The notes under the pieces were generated by a model. It saw only the letters and a list, made by a program, of their open reading frames with translations, did no database searches and had not been told where the DNA came from. The translations under genes and the position numbers were made by a program. Shown piece after piece: positions 21,747 through 33,680 of a stretch of 64,000 bases of DNA (position 1 is the first letter of the stretch; each line of letters starts with the position of its first letter). The stretch is from NCBI GenBank assembly GCA_003313425.1, contig NHZP01000009.1, positions 124,001-188,000 of the forward strand, in the 5' to 3' direction. Source of the DNA: Pseudopyrenochaeta lycopersici. Taxonomy: Eukaryota > Ascomycota > Dothideomycetes > Pleosporales > Pseudopyrenochaetaceae.

Positions 21747-24159
21747 ATGGTTCTGGCAGTGGGGTGGGCGATTGCCGAATTGCTCAGTATGCGCGCCCCC
21801 AAAAGTAGCCCGAGCTGGCCCAACTCGAGCACCCATCGCAGCATCAAGTACTGACTGTTGCCTTCTTCCAGAGCGAGATGCCGTCGACGCAGACCCGGAT
21901 GGTCAGTCCCCCCCATCCTCCTCCATCTCACCCATCCACATCCCTAACGCCCTGAACAGAGGAGCCCGAGGCAGGACAGAAGGAGATCTTCACATCATGG
22001 GCCCTGTCCATCCTCATCTTTCTGCTCATAATCGCTCTGTTCACCAGTTACATACTGCATACGCGCAAAATCCAAGCAGTCCACGAGACTGTCCTTTCCA
22101 TCTTTGCTGGTACGTTAGTCGATTACGGCCTGGCGGATACGGCACGCCGGCAATGGCGGAGACAGACTGAGGGGAGGGTGTGTATGGACGCCCGCGGCGC
22201 TTTTGCATCGCCGTGAGAGCTCCATCAGTGATCCCACCGTGGACGGTGGGGTACACTGCGGTTGACACACCATGCACCTCGTAGCCCAGCCACGCTATAC
22301 AAGCTCACTAACACCTTTTAGGCATGGTCGTTGGCCTCATACTACGATTGACAGCCGTAGCATCAGTACTAGATGCCGTCAGCTTCGACTACCAGATGTT
22401 CTTCAACCTCTTACTACCCCCCATCATTCTTTCCGCCGGCTATGAATTGCATCAAGTAAGCAGCAAGCGCCCATGTCATCCCAACGGCCCACTGACCGCT
22501 CTCTAGGGGAACTTCTTCAGACACATTGGCACCATTCTTACCTTTGCCTTTGCCGGGACATTCATATCTGCCCTCGTACTTGGCCTCATCCTCTTCCTGT
22601 GGACCAGGATACCGCTCGATGGCTTCAAGATCAATTTCGTGGAAGCCATGTCTGTCGGCGCCACCCTCTCTGCCACCGATCCAGTCACCATTCTTGCCAT
22701 CTTCGACACTTACAAGGTTGAACCAAAGTTGTATACCCTCATCTTTGGCGAGTCTATCCTGAATGATGCCGTTGCCATCGTCTTGTTTGAGACGGCCCAG
22801 AAGTACAAGGATGGTGCTGAATCACTCGGCATCCTCAGCCTCTTCGAGGCCTTTGGCATTTTCTTTGGTGTCTTCTTTGGAAGTCTTTTCATTGGCGTCA
22901 TGGTGGGCATTGCCGTGTCGCTAATGCTCAAATTCACATATGTCAGACGCTTCCCCAAAACCGAGAGTTGTCTCATCATCCTCACCGCATACTTGACCTA
23001 CTTTTTTTCAAACGCGATTCACATGTCGGGTGAGTGTCTTTTCTTGCTTGTGAACATCTAAGCTAACGAATTGGCAGGCATCGTGTCGCTCTTATTCTGC
23101 GGCATTTGCTTGAAGCACTATGCCTACCACAACATGTCTAGGCGGACCCAATTGACCACCAAGTTCGTCTTCCAAGTCACGGCACAACTGTCGGAGAACT
23201 TCATCTTCATCTATCTAGGACTTTCCCTCTTCACAGACAACAAGCTGGACTACAAGCCACTGTTCATTCTGATTACCGTAGTTGGGATTTGCGCAGCTCG
23301 ATGGTGTGCGGTATTCCCCCTATCAAAGCTCATCAACGCTGTTACGAGATACCGCCAACGCCGCCGCGGAGATGAGCTTGTCGAGGAGATTCCGTATGCG
23401 CATCAGGCCATGATCTACTGGGCAGGCCTACGAGGTGCTGTGGGTGTCGCCCTCGCTGCGGGTCTCACAGGCAACAACGGCGATACACTCCGAGCAACCG
23501 TACTTGTTGTAGTTGTCCTGACTGTCATCATCTTTGGAGGCACCACAGCTCGTATGCTGGAAATCCTAGGCATTCGCACTGGCGTAGTTGAAGAGATTGA
23601 CAGCGATGACGAATTCGATATTGAAGTTGTCAACGGCGGCACCTACACACGCAACAAGGGCCAAGGATTTGGCCACACCCCACTTCCAAGCCAGAATGGC
23701 TTCACCCTCAATGACGTCCATGGACCGGAGGGCACATATTCGAGCGGCTCATTCAGCCACAACAGTCCACCAATGCAGCCCAACGGCTTCGCTACTCGCC
23801 GCAATTCGAGTCGTCCACGGCGACCAGATGGTGCTGATCAAGGTCTTCTCAGCCCCGCCGACAGCGGCTCTGCCGATGAAGACGACACTGATCTTGATCT
23901 GCCACCCAACGCACGCCGCTCACCAAACCGTAACCCGTCGCCGTTAGGTCTCGCGGCCGACACCTCCCCATATCCGACGTCGGGACATAGGCCGCCGGAG
24001 GGCCCGGGTAGGGTCGCAACGGCAACAGTTGCGGTGAAACAGCTTTTCAACGACATTAGCCAGGACCCCGCCAATGCGTTCAAGCAAATTGATGACGGCT
24101 TCCTAAAGCCACATTTATTACTCGACCAAGGCAAAGGCCCGGGGCCGAGCAATGTCTGA
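21747..24159 (+). CDS. NHX1: Endosomal/vacuolar Na+(K+)/H+ exchanger, NHE/CPA1 family
   Basis: Six exons: 21747-21786, 21872-21901, 21960-22109, 22322-22455, 22507-23029 and 23078-24159, giving 652 aa. The tiny first two exons were chosen because they keep frame, have GT/AG and CTGAC/CTAAC branch points and produce the expected N-terminus leading into FTSWALSIL. Diagnostic segments: HETVLSIFAGMVVGLILR, FFNLLLPPIILSAGYELHQ (amiloride-region FFxxxLPPII), SVGATLSATDPVT with the ion-binding Asp, FGESILNDAVAIVLF (the ND motif), FIYLGLSLF and WAGLRGAVGVALA. The acidic SDDEFDIE tail matches yeast Nhx1. It exchanges cytosolic Na+/K+ for lumenal H+ in late endosome/vacuole, controlling pH and trafficking. 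Divergent from the SUT-type gene. Confidence 0.95.
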
Positions 24160-26662
24160 GTATAGAATTAGGATTGGAGGGTAATCGGAGCATTTGTGGC
24201 GTTTAGGAATGTTTAAGATATCACATCGTCGCATTGTGTCGCACAGAATCAAGTGCCTGGCTCATGGTGCGCCACGATTAATGGCGTTTTCGTGCAGCTT
24301 GTAGCATAATGCTCAGACAACGATCAGGGTTGAAGATAATACATTAGCCTTTGAGATCGCAGAATGTGCCGAAGACCTCTAACCTGCATTGTCCCGTTGC
24401 CGTACCGCTGTCGTTTGGAAACGCAAGCCCGCACCAATGATTCGCCGCAGCTGGGGTATGGCATTCATATGCGCATATGGCGGTGGCTTTACGGTTGATC
24501 TTCGTTCTACGGGAACACTAGGGCCTACAGGGGCACGGCGGACATACTGCCTAATGACCGGACAATGTACAGTCGAAGAAACTTCTGCGACACCTTTGCT
24601 GTTATCGCGCGTTTTTCTGGCCCACCTTTAGTATACCATTCCCCGACAATATTTCGCTTGTTTTGATGTCTAGTCAAGCTTCAGAAATTCTCCTCAAGCG
24701 TGAGGCTTGCGGCACACTGGTAGAGGCTTAGGTACATCAAGAAAGTACCCGAGCCTGCGCCTTGCCCAACTAGGCAGCGACAAGAGACTAGTGCCATCAC
24801 GAGCCAACGGTTAATTAATCGACTCTTCTAACCTCAAACCACTTCACTCTAGTGATCCACTCACGCCCGCTATTTTATACAACGCTGTCGTTGTCATACG
24901 CGAACGCTTCATAATCCTTGGCATTTACCGGACTGCCCGGCGTCTCGCGCTTCTCAAATAGCCTTGGGTAGAGCAGTGAATCGCCAAATACCGAAAGGCA
25001 CTTCGAATTGCCGGAACCATCTGGTGGTAGCGATCCATTGGAACGCTTGTGTCTAGGTACTGGCATGCAGTTGCAGTGAGGAACTGCAAATGCAGCTTGA
25101 TGTCGGCAGTGATTTCTAAACACTCTTTTCCAGTAAAGACTTATTCGACGCATAGCAATGAATCTCCAAGAAATTGGCACATCATACGTGGACAGCAGAT
25201 CATGGGGGTGCTCTACGAACATCTTGGAATGACCATTCATAACCCTCGCTGACACCTTGATTCGTTGAACGCGTGGCATCGTCTGACATCTTCGTGGCGC
25301 TAGTCGCCATCATGCCCGGAAACCATATTCATCTTCCGTCTTCCAGAAGCCTACTGTGTTTGTCCATCGCACCCCAAGGAGCCGGTCATTGAGTACTTCG
25401 CATAGGGAGGCGAGGTTTGAGACCGATCGGTGACAAGGCTCCCCTACACGCCCGCCCCCTTTGTGCACAATCCCACGGGTTAAATGCACGTCTAAAGAGC
25501 CTCCAAGATCAGTATCAATCAATATGGTCCGTCATGTGTACATTGTAAATTTTCGAGAAAGCACCTTCGGCCAGCGTAATCCGGGCTGATCTCTTGTACC
25601 TGCTTGGTACTGTGTCAGAGGCCTGTCAATCACACATTAAGGGCTGATAGATTGATATTGCGATTTAAGGCAGGCATGTCTCCATGTCTATTTGGATTGA
25701 TCAATGTTGCAGCAGAGAAACAGTTCAATAGGTCGGAATCATGCAAGAGAAACTGGAGCACGCCTGCAAACGGAAATCTGGGTCGACGAGCCCACATATT
25801 TGCACATCATCTCTTGAATGAACATAAGACTGAGATCGACAAGCTTTATGGAAAACGGGTCTTGGGTATGCGCCGAAAGCCACGAATGAGAAAAGACTGG
25901 GCAGTCTTTAGCGTTTGGCCGCCATTTAGCTCTCCAACACCATGGTCTCTCAATCGGATCGCGCTGTAAGCCAAAGTTTGGGCCTGCCAATCAAACCGTG
26001 TAGAAGCGAGGCTGATATTCATAGCGTGGGGATCGCGGGGTAATAGTGTTGGAAAGTGAACATCCCCGCAACAACAAGGCGTCTCATGTAAACATTCATC
26101 TATTTTCCCTGACCCTAATTCCCGTAGGCGACACGCCACCAAACCTAATAATGTATGGAAACAACTACAGTGATTCGGCCCAGTGTAGTCGAAGCGTGAA
26201 ACCATATTTCCTCAGTGATCACGTCGACCACTATTCCGTCCTTGTAGACATGGTGGCACACACACCCACTTGGAGCACATGCAAGGCCCGCCTTTCAAAT
26301 GGTTCATGGAAGTGCTCGAAGTAACGCCACCCCTGGGAATTAACTTTCTCACATTTCATTAAGCTCGCGTCATTTGACGGTGAACCCTGCCATGATTCAA
26401 AATTCATACCGTTGTTATTCATTCTTCATCTAAGCCTCATCTCCCAAGCGCTAACTTGCACAGACCAGAAGCGACGATCCACATCCGCTGTTGACGGGCC
26501 TGCTTCCTTATGATCCGGTAACTCCATTAGAGAATGGCGCCGAAAGCCATTGCCATAGCACTAAGTTTGCCTCTTAATGTCGATATAAGAGGCTCTCCAC
26601 TCCCCAAAGGTTTCTGACATCGACATCCCCCAGGAACTCGCTCATCTCCAGTCGCCGACATC
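24160..26662. other. Long intergenic region upstream of the GH6 gene
   Basis: 2.5 kb without a supportable gene. Frames of up to 134 aa (24875-25279, minus) have no recognisable domains and no start context. Sequence is moderately AT-rich. The TATA box for GH6 is near the right end. Confidence 0.5.
26584..26589 (+). promoter_or_regulatory. TATA box of the GH6 cellulase gene
   Basis: TATAAG 74-79 bp upstream of the ATG at 26663, in the same relative position as in the CE15 gene. A CTCCAC element (possible CreA core, reverse orientation) follows about 10 bp later, but such a short motif is weak evidence. Confidence 0.5.
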
Positions 26663-28012
26663 ATGAAGGGTCTTTTCTCTGTTGCTTTGGCTTCGGCCAT
26701 CACTGGCGCTTTCGCGCTTCCTTCTCCCGTCGAGAATGGTCCTATCACTGCTCGTGCGGCCGCAGCATGCGCTACCCCAGTCACTCTCTCTGGCAACCCC
26801 TTTGCGTCCCGCTCCGTCTACGCCAACAAGTTTTACGCATCTGAGGTCAACTCGGCTGCTGCCGCTATCACGAACTCTGCTCTGGCTGCGTCGGCAAAGA
26901 AGGTCGCCAGCGTCGGAACTTTCCTGTGGATGTAAGTTGAAACCAATTCGCACTTTATGATGTCGAGACTAACATAGCTTGAAGCGACACCCGTGCCAAG
27001 ATTGCCATTGTTGAGGATGGTATCAAGGACGTCCCATGCGACCAGATTGCCGCTTTGGTCATCTACGATCTTCCCGGCCGTGACTGTGCTGCTAAGGCTT
27101 CCAACGGCGAACTTGCCGTTGGCGAGATCAACGTCTACAAGACCCAATACATTGACCGTGCGTCTTCTTGAAGGGGTACACATGTTCGAATGCTATGCTA
27201 ATAAACCTGCCAGCCATTGTTACCATCTTGAAGAAGTACCCCAACACTGCCATTGCTCTTGTCATTGAGCCTGATTCGCTTCCCAACTTGGTCACCAACA
27301 TCAACCTCCAGACCTGCAAGGACTCTGCCTCCGGTTACCGCGAGGGTGTCGCATATGCTCTTAAGCAGCTCAACTTGCCCAACGTTGCCATGTACATTGA
27401 TGCTGGCCACGGTGGCTGGCTCGGCTGGAATGACAACCTCAGTACGTTTCCTTGGCACCCCGACCTACTATTCAGTCGCTAACACTCATCACAGAGCCTG
27501 GTGCTCAGGAGCTTGCTTCGGTGTACAAGAACGCCGGCAGCCCCAAGCAGGTTCGCGGTATCGCCACCAACGTTGCTGGCTGGAACGCCTATGACCTCAC
27601 ACCCGGCGAGTTCTCCAAGGACTCTGATGCGCAGTGGAACAAGGCCCAGAACGAGAAGCTGTACGTTTCGCTCTTCTCACCCGAGCTCGTCAGCGCTGGT
27701 ATGCCCGGCCAGGCTATCATTGATACCGGCCGCAACGCCGTCCAAGGCCTCCGCAAGGCGTGGGGTAACTGGTGCAACATCAACGGTGCTGGCTTCGGTG
27801 TTCGCCCTACTGGCAACACTGGCAACTCGCTCGTCGATGCTTTCGTCTGGGTCAAGCCTGGTGGTGAGTCTGATGGTACCTCTGATACCTCTGCCACGCG
27901 CTACGACTCCTTCTGCGGAAAAGAGGAATCTTTCAAGCCTTCTCCCGAGGCTGGCCAGTGGAACCAGGCCTACTTTGAGATGCTTGTCAAGAACGCTAAG
28001 CCAGCTCTCTAA
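26663..28012 (+). CDS. Secreted GH6 cellobiohydrolase/endoglucanase without CBM1
   Basis: Exons 26663-26931, 26985-27157, 27214-27441 and 27495-28012 give 395 aa. A signal peptide (residues 1-19) precedes a short propeptide ending in AR. The catalytic domain matches Trichoderma Cel6A closely: YDLPGRDCAA (residues 117-126; general acid region, Asp123 aligning with D175), IEPDSLPNLVTN (Asp168 aligning with D221), YIDAGHGGWLGW, NVAGWN, NTGNSLVDAFVWVKPGGESDG and RYDSFCG. GH6 enzymes cleave beta-1,4-glucan from the non-reducing end by inversion. There is no cellulose-binding module or Ser/Thr linker. Oddly, the Cys expected in GGECDG (one half of the second conserved disulfide) is Ser, while its partner in SFCG remains. 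Confidence 0.95.
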
Positions 28013-28834
28013 GCGCTTGGTCGCAGCAATTCGAATCTGGTGTCTACTGCAGGCGCCCTCTGTATATAGATTATGACTGGAGATAAGGAAAGGGCTTCCT
28101 CTGAATGGGATGTTCGAGCAAAAGCTATCGCTTAGATATCTTCGCTTCGCTGTATATATCACATAGCTTTCACAATGATACTCGCTCGTTACAATTCAAA
28201 ACGCCTAGCAAGACGGTGATTTTCCTTCTTGTGCTAGGGGGTATCCGTGCTTGAATGTCGTGCTTAGTAGAGCCGCAAGGCTATAATTTTTCGAGGATTT
28301 CTTCCTGTGATGTATCTCGACCTTGGCTAGCGATACATTGATGCCGATGCTGTGGACGCGGTTTAGATTCCCTCGACAGTGCAGGAAAAACTACATTTGA
28401 GACGGATTTGTGGCATCAAATACACAACAGCGAAGGTCACGCAGTTGGCATTCAGACTGAGAAGTTAAATTGCCGTGAGGATGTGAGGAGGGGGAGTGTG
28501 GCCAATATATACTGCGCCAATGGAATCGCATGATTGCTTGATACATTCATCCTGTAGAAACCAGTAGAGCTTGAGTCTGTAATTGAGGCGCCCGGCCGCA
28601 AACCGCAATGAAGAATAACGTCAAGGCCAATATGTCCGTTGGACTAATGCAGAAATGAGCGAGGTATTTTCGTGAGGTTGTCGGGCGCGGACGGGCCCTT
28701 GGCCATCGAGAATTCAGATTGGCCAAGCTCGCCCGAAGAAGTCCCGCTATGTCGCAGCTCCCAGATCGCTCCAAACCCACTCCATCAACAACTCGCCCTT
28801 CTAGTTCTGCTTTCGTGACCGCTTCACAGTCACG
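28013..28834. other. Intergenic between GH6 and LSC1
   Basis: Terminator side of GH6 and promoter of LSC1. The right end (28690-28830) is rich in CCAGATCGCTCC-like pyrimidine tracts. No gene or repeat recognised. Confidence 0.55.
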
Positions 28835-30151
28835 ATGCAGGCAATCCGACAACCGCTGCGCTCTGCGCTTTCCAAAGCCACGACCAGGCAGTATGCGACT
28901 GGCTCGTCGCAGTATGCGGAGACGATCAAGAACCTCCGCATCAATGGCGACACCAAGGTGCTGTTCCAGGGCTTTACTGGAAAGCAGGGAACGTAAGTGC
29001 GAATGGTGCAGCTTGCAATTGATGGGGGAGGCTAATGCGAGCACAGCTTCCACGCACAGCAGGCCATCGAGTACGGTATGCGCCCAACCCACCAGCTGTC
29101 TTGTAAATGTGGGCGGAGAGGAATTGACAGGGCATTGCAGGCACAAAAGTTGTTGGAGGCACAAACCCAAAGAAGGCAGGCACTCAGCATCTGTCGCTGC
29201 CTGTTTTCAAGAACGTAGCGGAGGCCGTCAAAGAGACGCAGGCTACCGCGACCGCCATTTTCGTCCCGTACGCCCCCCACCCGGCAGCCACTCCACAACA
29301 CACGAATGCTAATGAAAATGTAGCCCCCCGGTCGCTGCTGCCAGTATCGAAGAGGCTATTGCAGCAGAGGTGCCTCTGATTGTGACGTAAGTGTGCATAT
29401 CAATTTTGAGGGCCATGGTCGCTGACATCGGGCAGTATCACGGAAGGTATCCCACAGCATGGTATGGACGACTCATTGCCTCCAAATGAAGGCGGCCTGG
29501 ACTAACCCACGGCAGACATGGTTCGCATCACCGATATGCTCAAGTCGCAGAACAAGTCCCGCATGGTCGGCCCCAACTGCCCCGGCATCATCGCCCCCGT
29601 ACGATCACAGCCAACTCCATGTATATTCTATTTTGTCTAATATCTCCCAGGGTCAATGCAAGATCGGCATCATGCCTGGCTTCATCCACAAGCGCGGCCG
29701 CGTCGGCATCGTCTCCCGCTCTGGAACGCTCACCTACGAAGCCGTGAACCAGACTACCCAAGCTGGCCTCGGCCAGTCCCTCGTCGTCGGCATTGGCGGT
29801 GACCCCTTCTCCGGAACCAACTTCATCGACTGCCTCAAGGTCTTCCTGAAAGACGAGGAGACAGACGGTATTATCATGATCGGTGAGATTGGTGGCTCAG
29901 CCGAGGAGGATGCCGCAGACTTCTTGAAGGAGTACAACACTGCCAACAAGCCCGTTGTCAGCTTCATTGCTGGTATCTCTGCGCCGCCCGGCAGGAGAAT
30001 GGGTCACGCTGGCGCCATTGTCAGCGGTGGAAAGGGTGATGCCAACTCCAAGATCAATGCTCTTGAGGCTGCTGGTGTTGTCGTGGAACGCTCGCCTGCT
30101 AAGCTCGGCTCGACTCTGTACGACCAATTCGTCAAGCGCGACTTGATATAA
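28835..30151 (+). CDS. LSC1: Succinyl-CoA ligase alpha subunit, mitochondrial
   Basis: Seven exons: 28835-28992, 29047-29075, 29141-29267, 29324-29386, 29436-29461, 29516-29598 and 29651-30151, giving 328 aa. The N-terminus [22 protein letters not shown] is an Arg-rich mitochondrial presequence. The CoA-binding fold follows ([28 protein letters not shown]), then [29 protein letters not shown], and [12 protein letters not shown]. The active-site His phosphorylated during catalysis is in [18 protein letters not shown]. With the beta subunit it makes ATP or GTP from succinyl-CoA in the TCA cycle. Exons of 26 and 29 nt are very short but every junction keeps frame and restores conserved residues. 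BMT5 follows on the same strand after 310 bp. Confidence 0.96.
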
Positions 30152-30461
30152 TCAGAGGGATTGAGAATGTCTTGTTCGTCTGTTCGAAGTTCCAAGCGAG
30201 CGTCTGATTTGGGCAGATTGCAAATGCTGCGCGAAAAGATGCTTTGTACCCAGTCCCGACCATTGTACATTTAGTCATTTAGAGCAAGTTGATGTCTGTA
30301 CTGAAGCCATTTCTCCCAAACTTGAACAAATACCCACTCACCCATCGTCACATGCAGCCTCTGACCGCTTTAGTTGTGGTCCAAGCTCCCAGATCTCAAA
30401 AATGTTCCCCGCAAACCTCCGAACAGCAATCCACGGTCAATTGTAAGGCCAACAGACGACA
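30152..30461. other. Intergenic between LSC1 and BMT5
   Basis: 310 bp holding the LSC1 3' end and a compact BMT5 promoter; nothing else seen. Confidence 0.55.
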
Positions 30462-31529
30462 ATGTCCAAGACCAAGACCAAGCGCGCTCGCCGCGAACTC
30501 AAGCGCGATGGTAATAAAAAGATTGCTGCACACCACCGAAAAGTCGCAAAAGCCGCAGAGGCAAAGTTGGACGCCGCAAAATCTACATCTAAGCCCTCTG
30601 CAAAGAAGCAGAAGACAAACCCACCAGACACAAAAATTCAGGCAGTCCCCAAAGCACCTGTGCAAGCGTCGCAGAAACACGATGTGCCTTTTGGCGAATA
30701 CGATCACATACTGTTGGTGGGGGAGGGAGATTTCAGTTTCGCGCGATCTCTCGTTGTGGAACATGGCTGTGCAAATGTCACAGCGACGAGTTACGATACC
30801 GAAGAAGAAGTACGAGAGAAATATCCAACGTTTGAAGAAATACACACCGAGTTGGGCGCGCTTACCCCACCCGTACCGCTGCACCACTCCATCGACGCAA
30901 CCAAAGTCTCCAGCTACAAGCATCTGCGATGCAAGCGCGACGATGACGACGACAATGAAAGCACGCAGGGCTGGGATATTATAGCCTTCCAGTTCCCGCA
31001 CACGGGTGGTCTATCTACAGATGTGAATCGCCAGGTCCGCGCCAACCAGGCACTGCTCGTCTCGTTTTTCAAATCCTGCCTCGATACGCCGACGCCGGCG
31101 AAGCGGCTGCAGATTATACAGTCGCAGGGCAACAAGCTCTCGCCACAGAGACGGGAGTTTTTGAAAATGGGCGGTAGGATTATTGTCACCCTGTTCGAGG
31201 GCGAACCGTATACGCTCTGGAATGCACGCGATTTGGCACGGCACGCAGGACTCAGGGTCGTGGAGAGTTGGAAGTTTGATTGGGCGCAGTATCCTGGATA
31301 CCACCATGTGCGCACCCTCGGCGCTATCGAAGGTGGCGGTGCGTGGAAGGGAGAGGACAGGGACGCCCGGACGTACGTCTTCGAGAAGATACCGCTGGTT
31401 GCCGACTCGGACGAAGAGAAGGAGATGGCGAGGCAAGCAAAGAATAAGAGGGGAGGCCCTCTGCCATCACAGAAGAAGGGCTTCGCGGCCAGCAAGCGGG
31501 CATGCGAGGAGAGCGATGGAGAAGAGTGA
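30462..31529 (+). CDS. BMT5: 25S rRNA (uridine-N3)-methyltransferase-like protein (DUF2431)
   Basis: Intron-less, 355 aa from the ATG at 30462. A basic N-terminus (SKTKTKRARRELKRDGNKK) is a likely nucleolar signal. The DUF2431 Rossmann domain starts at about residue 79 with ILLVGEGDFSFARSL, the SAM-binding motif of this family, followed by NVTATSYDTEEEVREKYP, DIIAFQFPHTGG, NRQLL-like VRANQALLVSFFKSC and GGRIIVTLFEGEPYTLWN. A C-terminal acidic/basic tail follows. Yeast Bmt5 methylates U2634 of 25S rRNA at N3 in the nucleolus. Length agrees with the family. It is convergent with FYV10, with about 210 bp between stop codons. Confidence 0.93.
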   Translation: MSKTKTKRARRELKRDGNKKIAAHHRKVAKAAEAKLDAAKSTSKPSAKKQKTNPPDTKIQAVPKAPVQASQKHDVPFGEYDHILLVGEGDFSFARSLVVEHGCANVTATSYDTEEEVREKYPTFEEIHTELGALTPPVPLHHSIDATKVSSYKHLRCKRDDDDDNESTQGWDIIAFQFPHTGGLSTDVNRQVRANQALLVSFFKSCLDTPTPAKRLQIIQSQGNKLSPQRREFLKMGGRIIVTLFEGEPYTLWNARDLARHAGLRVVESWKFDWAQYPGYHHVRTLGAIEGGGAWKGEDRDARTYVFEKIPLVADSDEEKEMARQAKNKRGGPLPSQKKGFAASKRACEESDGEE

Positions 31530-31738
31530 GGATCAGTAGTCCTAGAGGTCTCTGCAGCGCAACGTATCTGCTGATTCACAAGTGGAGAGTGCCTTGAGAA
31601 GCTATCCAGGCAAAGCTGTGTCGTAGCCAAACCGACCAACCACCACACCGCCACGCCGCCACGCCGGGCAGGAGCCGTACCGAACGCCTCGCTATGTCAT
31701 ACAAGGAACCAAAATACCAGAAAGACAGAGAGAGGAGA

Positions 31739-33157
31739 TCACATAACATACACCTTCCGCACCTCGCTCTCCTTCCACTTCTCTCCTATAACCCCACTAA
31801 CTGGGTCTCGCACCCATCCTTCCTCGGTCCCCACCTTCTCGTTGAAGACTCGCAACCGCTCACTCCCATATATGCGTCCATTTGGCAGCACAACTGGATC
31901 GTTCTCCACGATACTCTTGGTGTGGTGCGCATAGGGCACATTGCGCGCCAACTCGTTGAGTTCGGTGCTGCATATTGGGCAGACGGTTGTGGTGGATGAG
32001 GAGGCGTTGGCAGACGATGACGTGTATGCAGAGTGGCAGGCAGGTGTTTTAAGGGCGGACAGGCCAGCGCTGAGGGCGATGTGGAGGAGAGGGCGTGGTG
32101 GGAGGGAGTACAAATTGTGGTGCGTAGAGAGGAAGAGCGTAGCCAGGTACGCCCAGCGGGCAGGTGAGTAAAGGGACTTGATAAGAAGTTAGCAACAGTG
32201 GCAAAGTGAGTATGAGAAATAGAAAACATACCGCATAAGGATCCACCTCATCCCACGGCCTATATGCAAGCAAACCCGCTGCTCTTCCTAGCAACTCGAA
32301 ATCCCCACTCGTGCTCAGATACTTCTTCGCGTGCGCCCTCGCCTCTACCAACTTTGCCTCACCCCCTCCCCCTCCAATACTGACGCCATTCATGCCAAAC
32401 CCTTCCGTCTCCACACCGTCCATACCACTTATGCCCGCCTCATGGCCCTGGCGCACCAGCTCGATGTATTGCTGCAACCTCAGCTCAAACTCCAACTTGC
32501 TCTCCCCCTTCTTCAGTTCCTTTCCGTGCTCCTTGCACCAATCTAGCGCTAGCGTCGTGCTCATGCCCTCTCTTAAGCTCCTTTCAATCTTATGGCAAGC
32601 AACAAACGCATCGACATCCACGAGCTCCGCGATGCCTTTGCTCTGCGCGAGATGTGCCGCTGATTCCGAATAACCCTCTCGTAGCAGATAATCAACGAGC
32701 AACCTGCTCAACCGCGTGCGTGACCACTCGTCATACTTGACATCTGCGAGGCTCTGAACTTCGTACAAGTCCTGCAGGTGCCGTAACCGCGCTTTCGCGC
32801 TGTGATGGATCCTCTGCTCCTCCTCATGCAGGCCTTCCAGTTTGCGCTTCAGTCCTTGCATCTTGCTGATCATACTGTCCAAGCTCTCGAGGGTGGCGTC
32901 GCCAGAGGAAGCAGACTTGGATGCGGCTTTTGTAGTGGCGGTCAGCGAGGTGGTGAGCGCTGTGGTCGAATGCTCAATGACGCGTTGGGCGTTTTTGAAG
33001 TTCCGTCGCGAGAGTTCGTAGGGCATGCGGAGGAGGGGTTGGTCCTGCCGAATTTAAGGTTAGATATGTGGAACACAGTGTGAAGGGGACATGGGGAGAA
33101 TCATACGAGCAGCAGGTGAGACTCTGCGTTAAGCTTCGTGGTTGTGAGCTCCGCCAT
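31739..33157 (-). CDS. FYV10: GID/CTLH E3 ubiquitin ligase subunit Gid9 (MAEA homologue)
   Basis: Exons 33157-33107, 33044-32232 and 32176-31739 (minus strand) give 433 aa. After a coiled N-terminal region come a LisH motif (WSRTRLSRLLVDYLLREGYSESAAHLAQ, about residues 125-152), a CTLH segment (DVDAFVACHKIERSLREG...LALDWCKEHGKEL) and CRA-like helices. The C-terminal degenerate RING has CPICSTELNELARNVPYAHHTKS and VLPNGRIYG, the latter typical of MAEA/Fyv10. In yeast Gid9 pairs with the Gid2 RING subunit to ubiquitinate gluconeogenic enzymes when glucose returns. A Gly/Glu-rich insert (about 225-245) sits between CTLH and the next helices. Junctions were set by the DPYA|SLYSPARWAYL continuity. 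Convergent with BMT5. Confidence 0.92.
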
Positions 33158-33680
33158 GGCGGGCAGTATGTGAGTTGAATGAGCGTCAAGCTATATTAGT
33201 GGATGGAGGAATCCCTGTAATGCAGCGGGAGTAATTCGAGAGGGAACGCAGTACAGATCGATCGGAAGAAATGCTTGGGTGAGGTTTTAAGACAAAGATG
33301 TCAAGTTTGCGGGGTGTCAATGGGGTCGTCACAACTCACAGCTCGCGGACCGGCACGTGCCGAGGACATGGATCGATGGGAACAAGTATAACGTCCAGCA
33401 TCACATTGACAACACAATCAGCGCATATATAAAGCTTCTATGTGATATCATTTTGGTCGTAAGCCAACTCTAAAAACTCCTCTAAGACCCAATGCATCAT
33501 AACGTAGAATCCAGATGCCTCTACTCATGCAGAAGACACTGACGCAGGTCGCGCGGAGCTGCCAGCCTACTGCAGAGGTAGCCTAAACCCTGCTCTAAGG
33601 CCATTACTTTTGCTTTGAAACCGCGTCCTACAGCTCGGAAGACGCGTGCAATTTGCGAAACAACCTCAAGATACCCACAT
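33158..33680. other. Intergenic between FYV10 and ARB1
   Basis: 523 bp: the upstream region of FYV10 and the 3' region of ARB1, both genes on the minus strand. No RNA gene or repeat recognised. Confidence 0.55.

Noticed and set aside
24875..25279. 134-aa minus frame before GH6
   Set aside because: No conserved segment or convincing start; could be decayed but not supportable.
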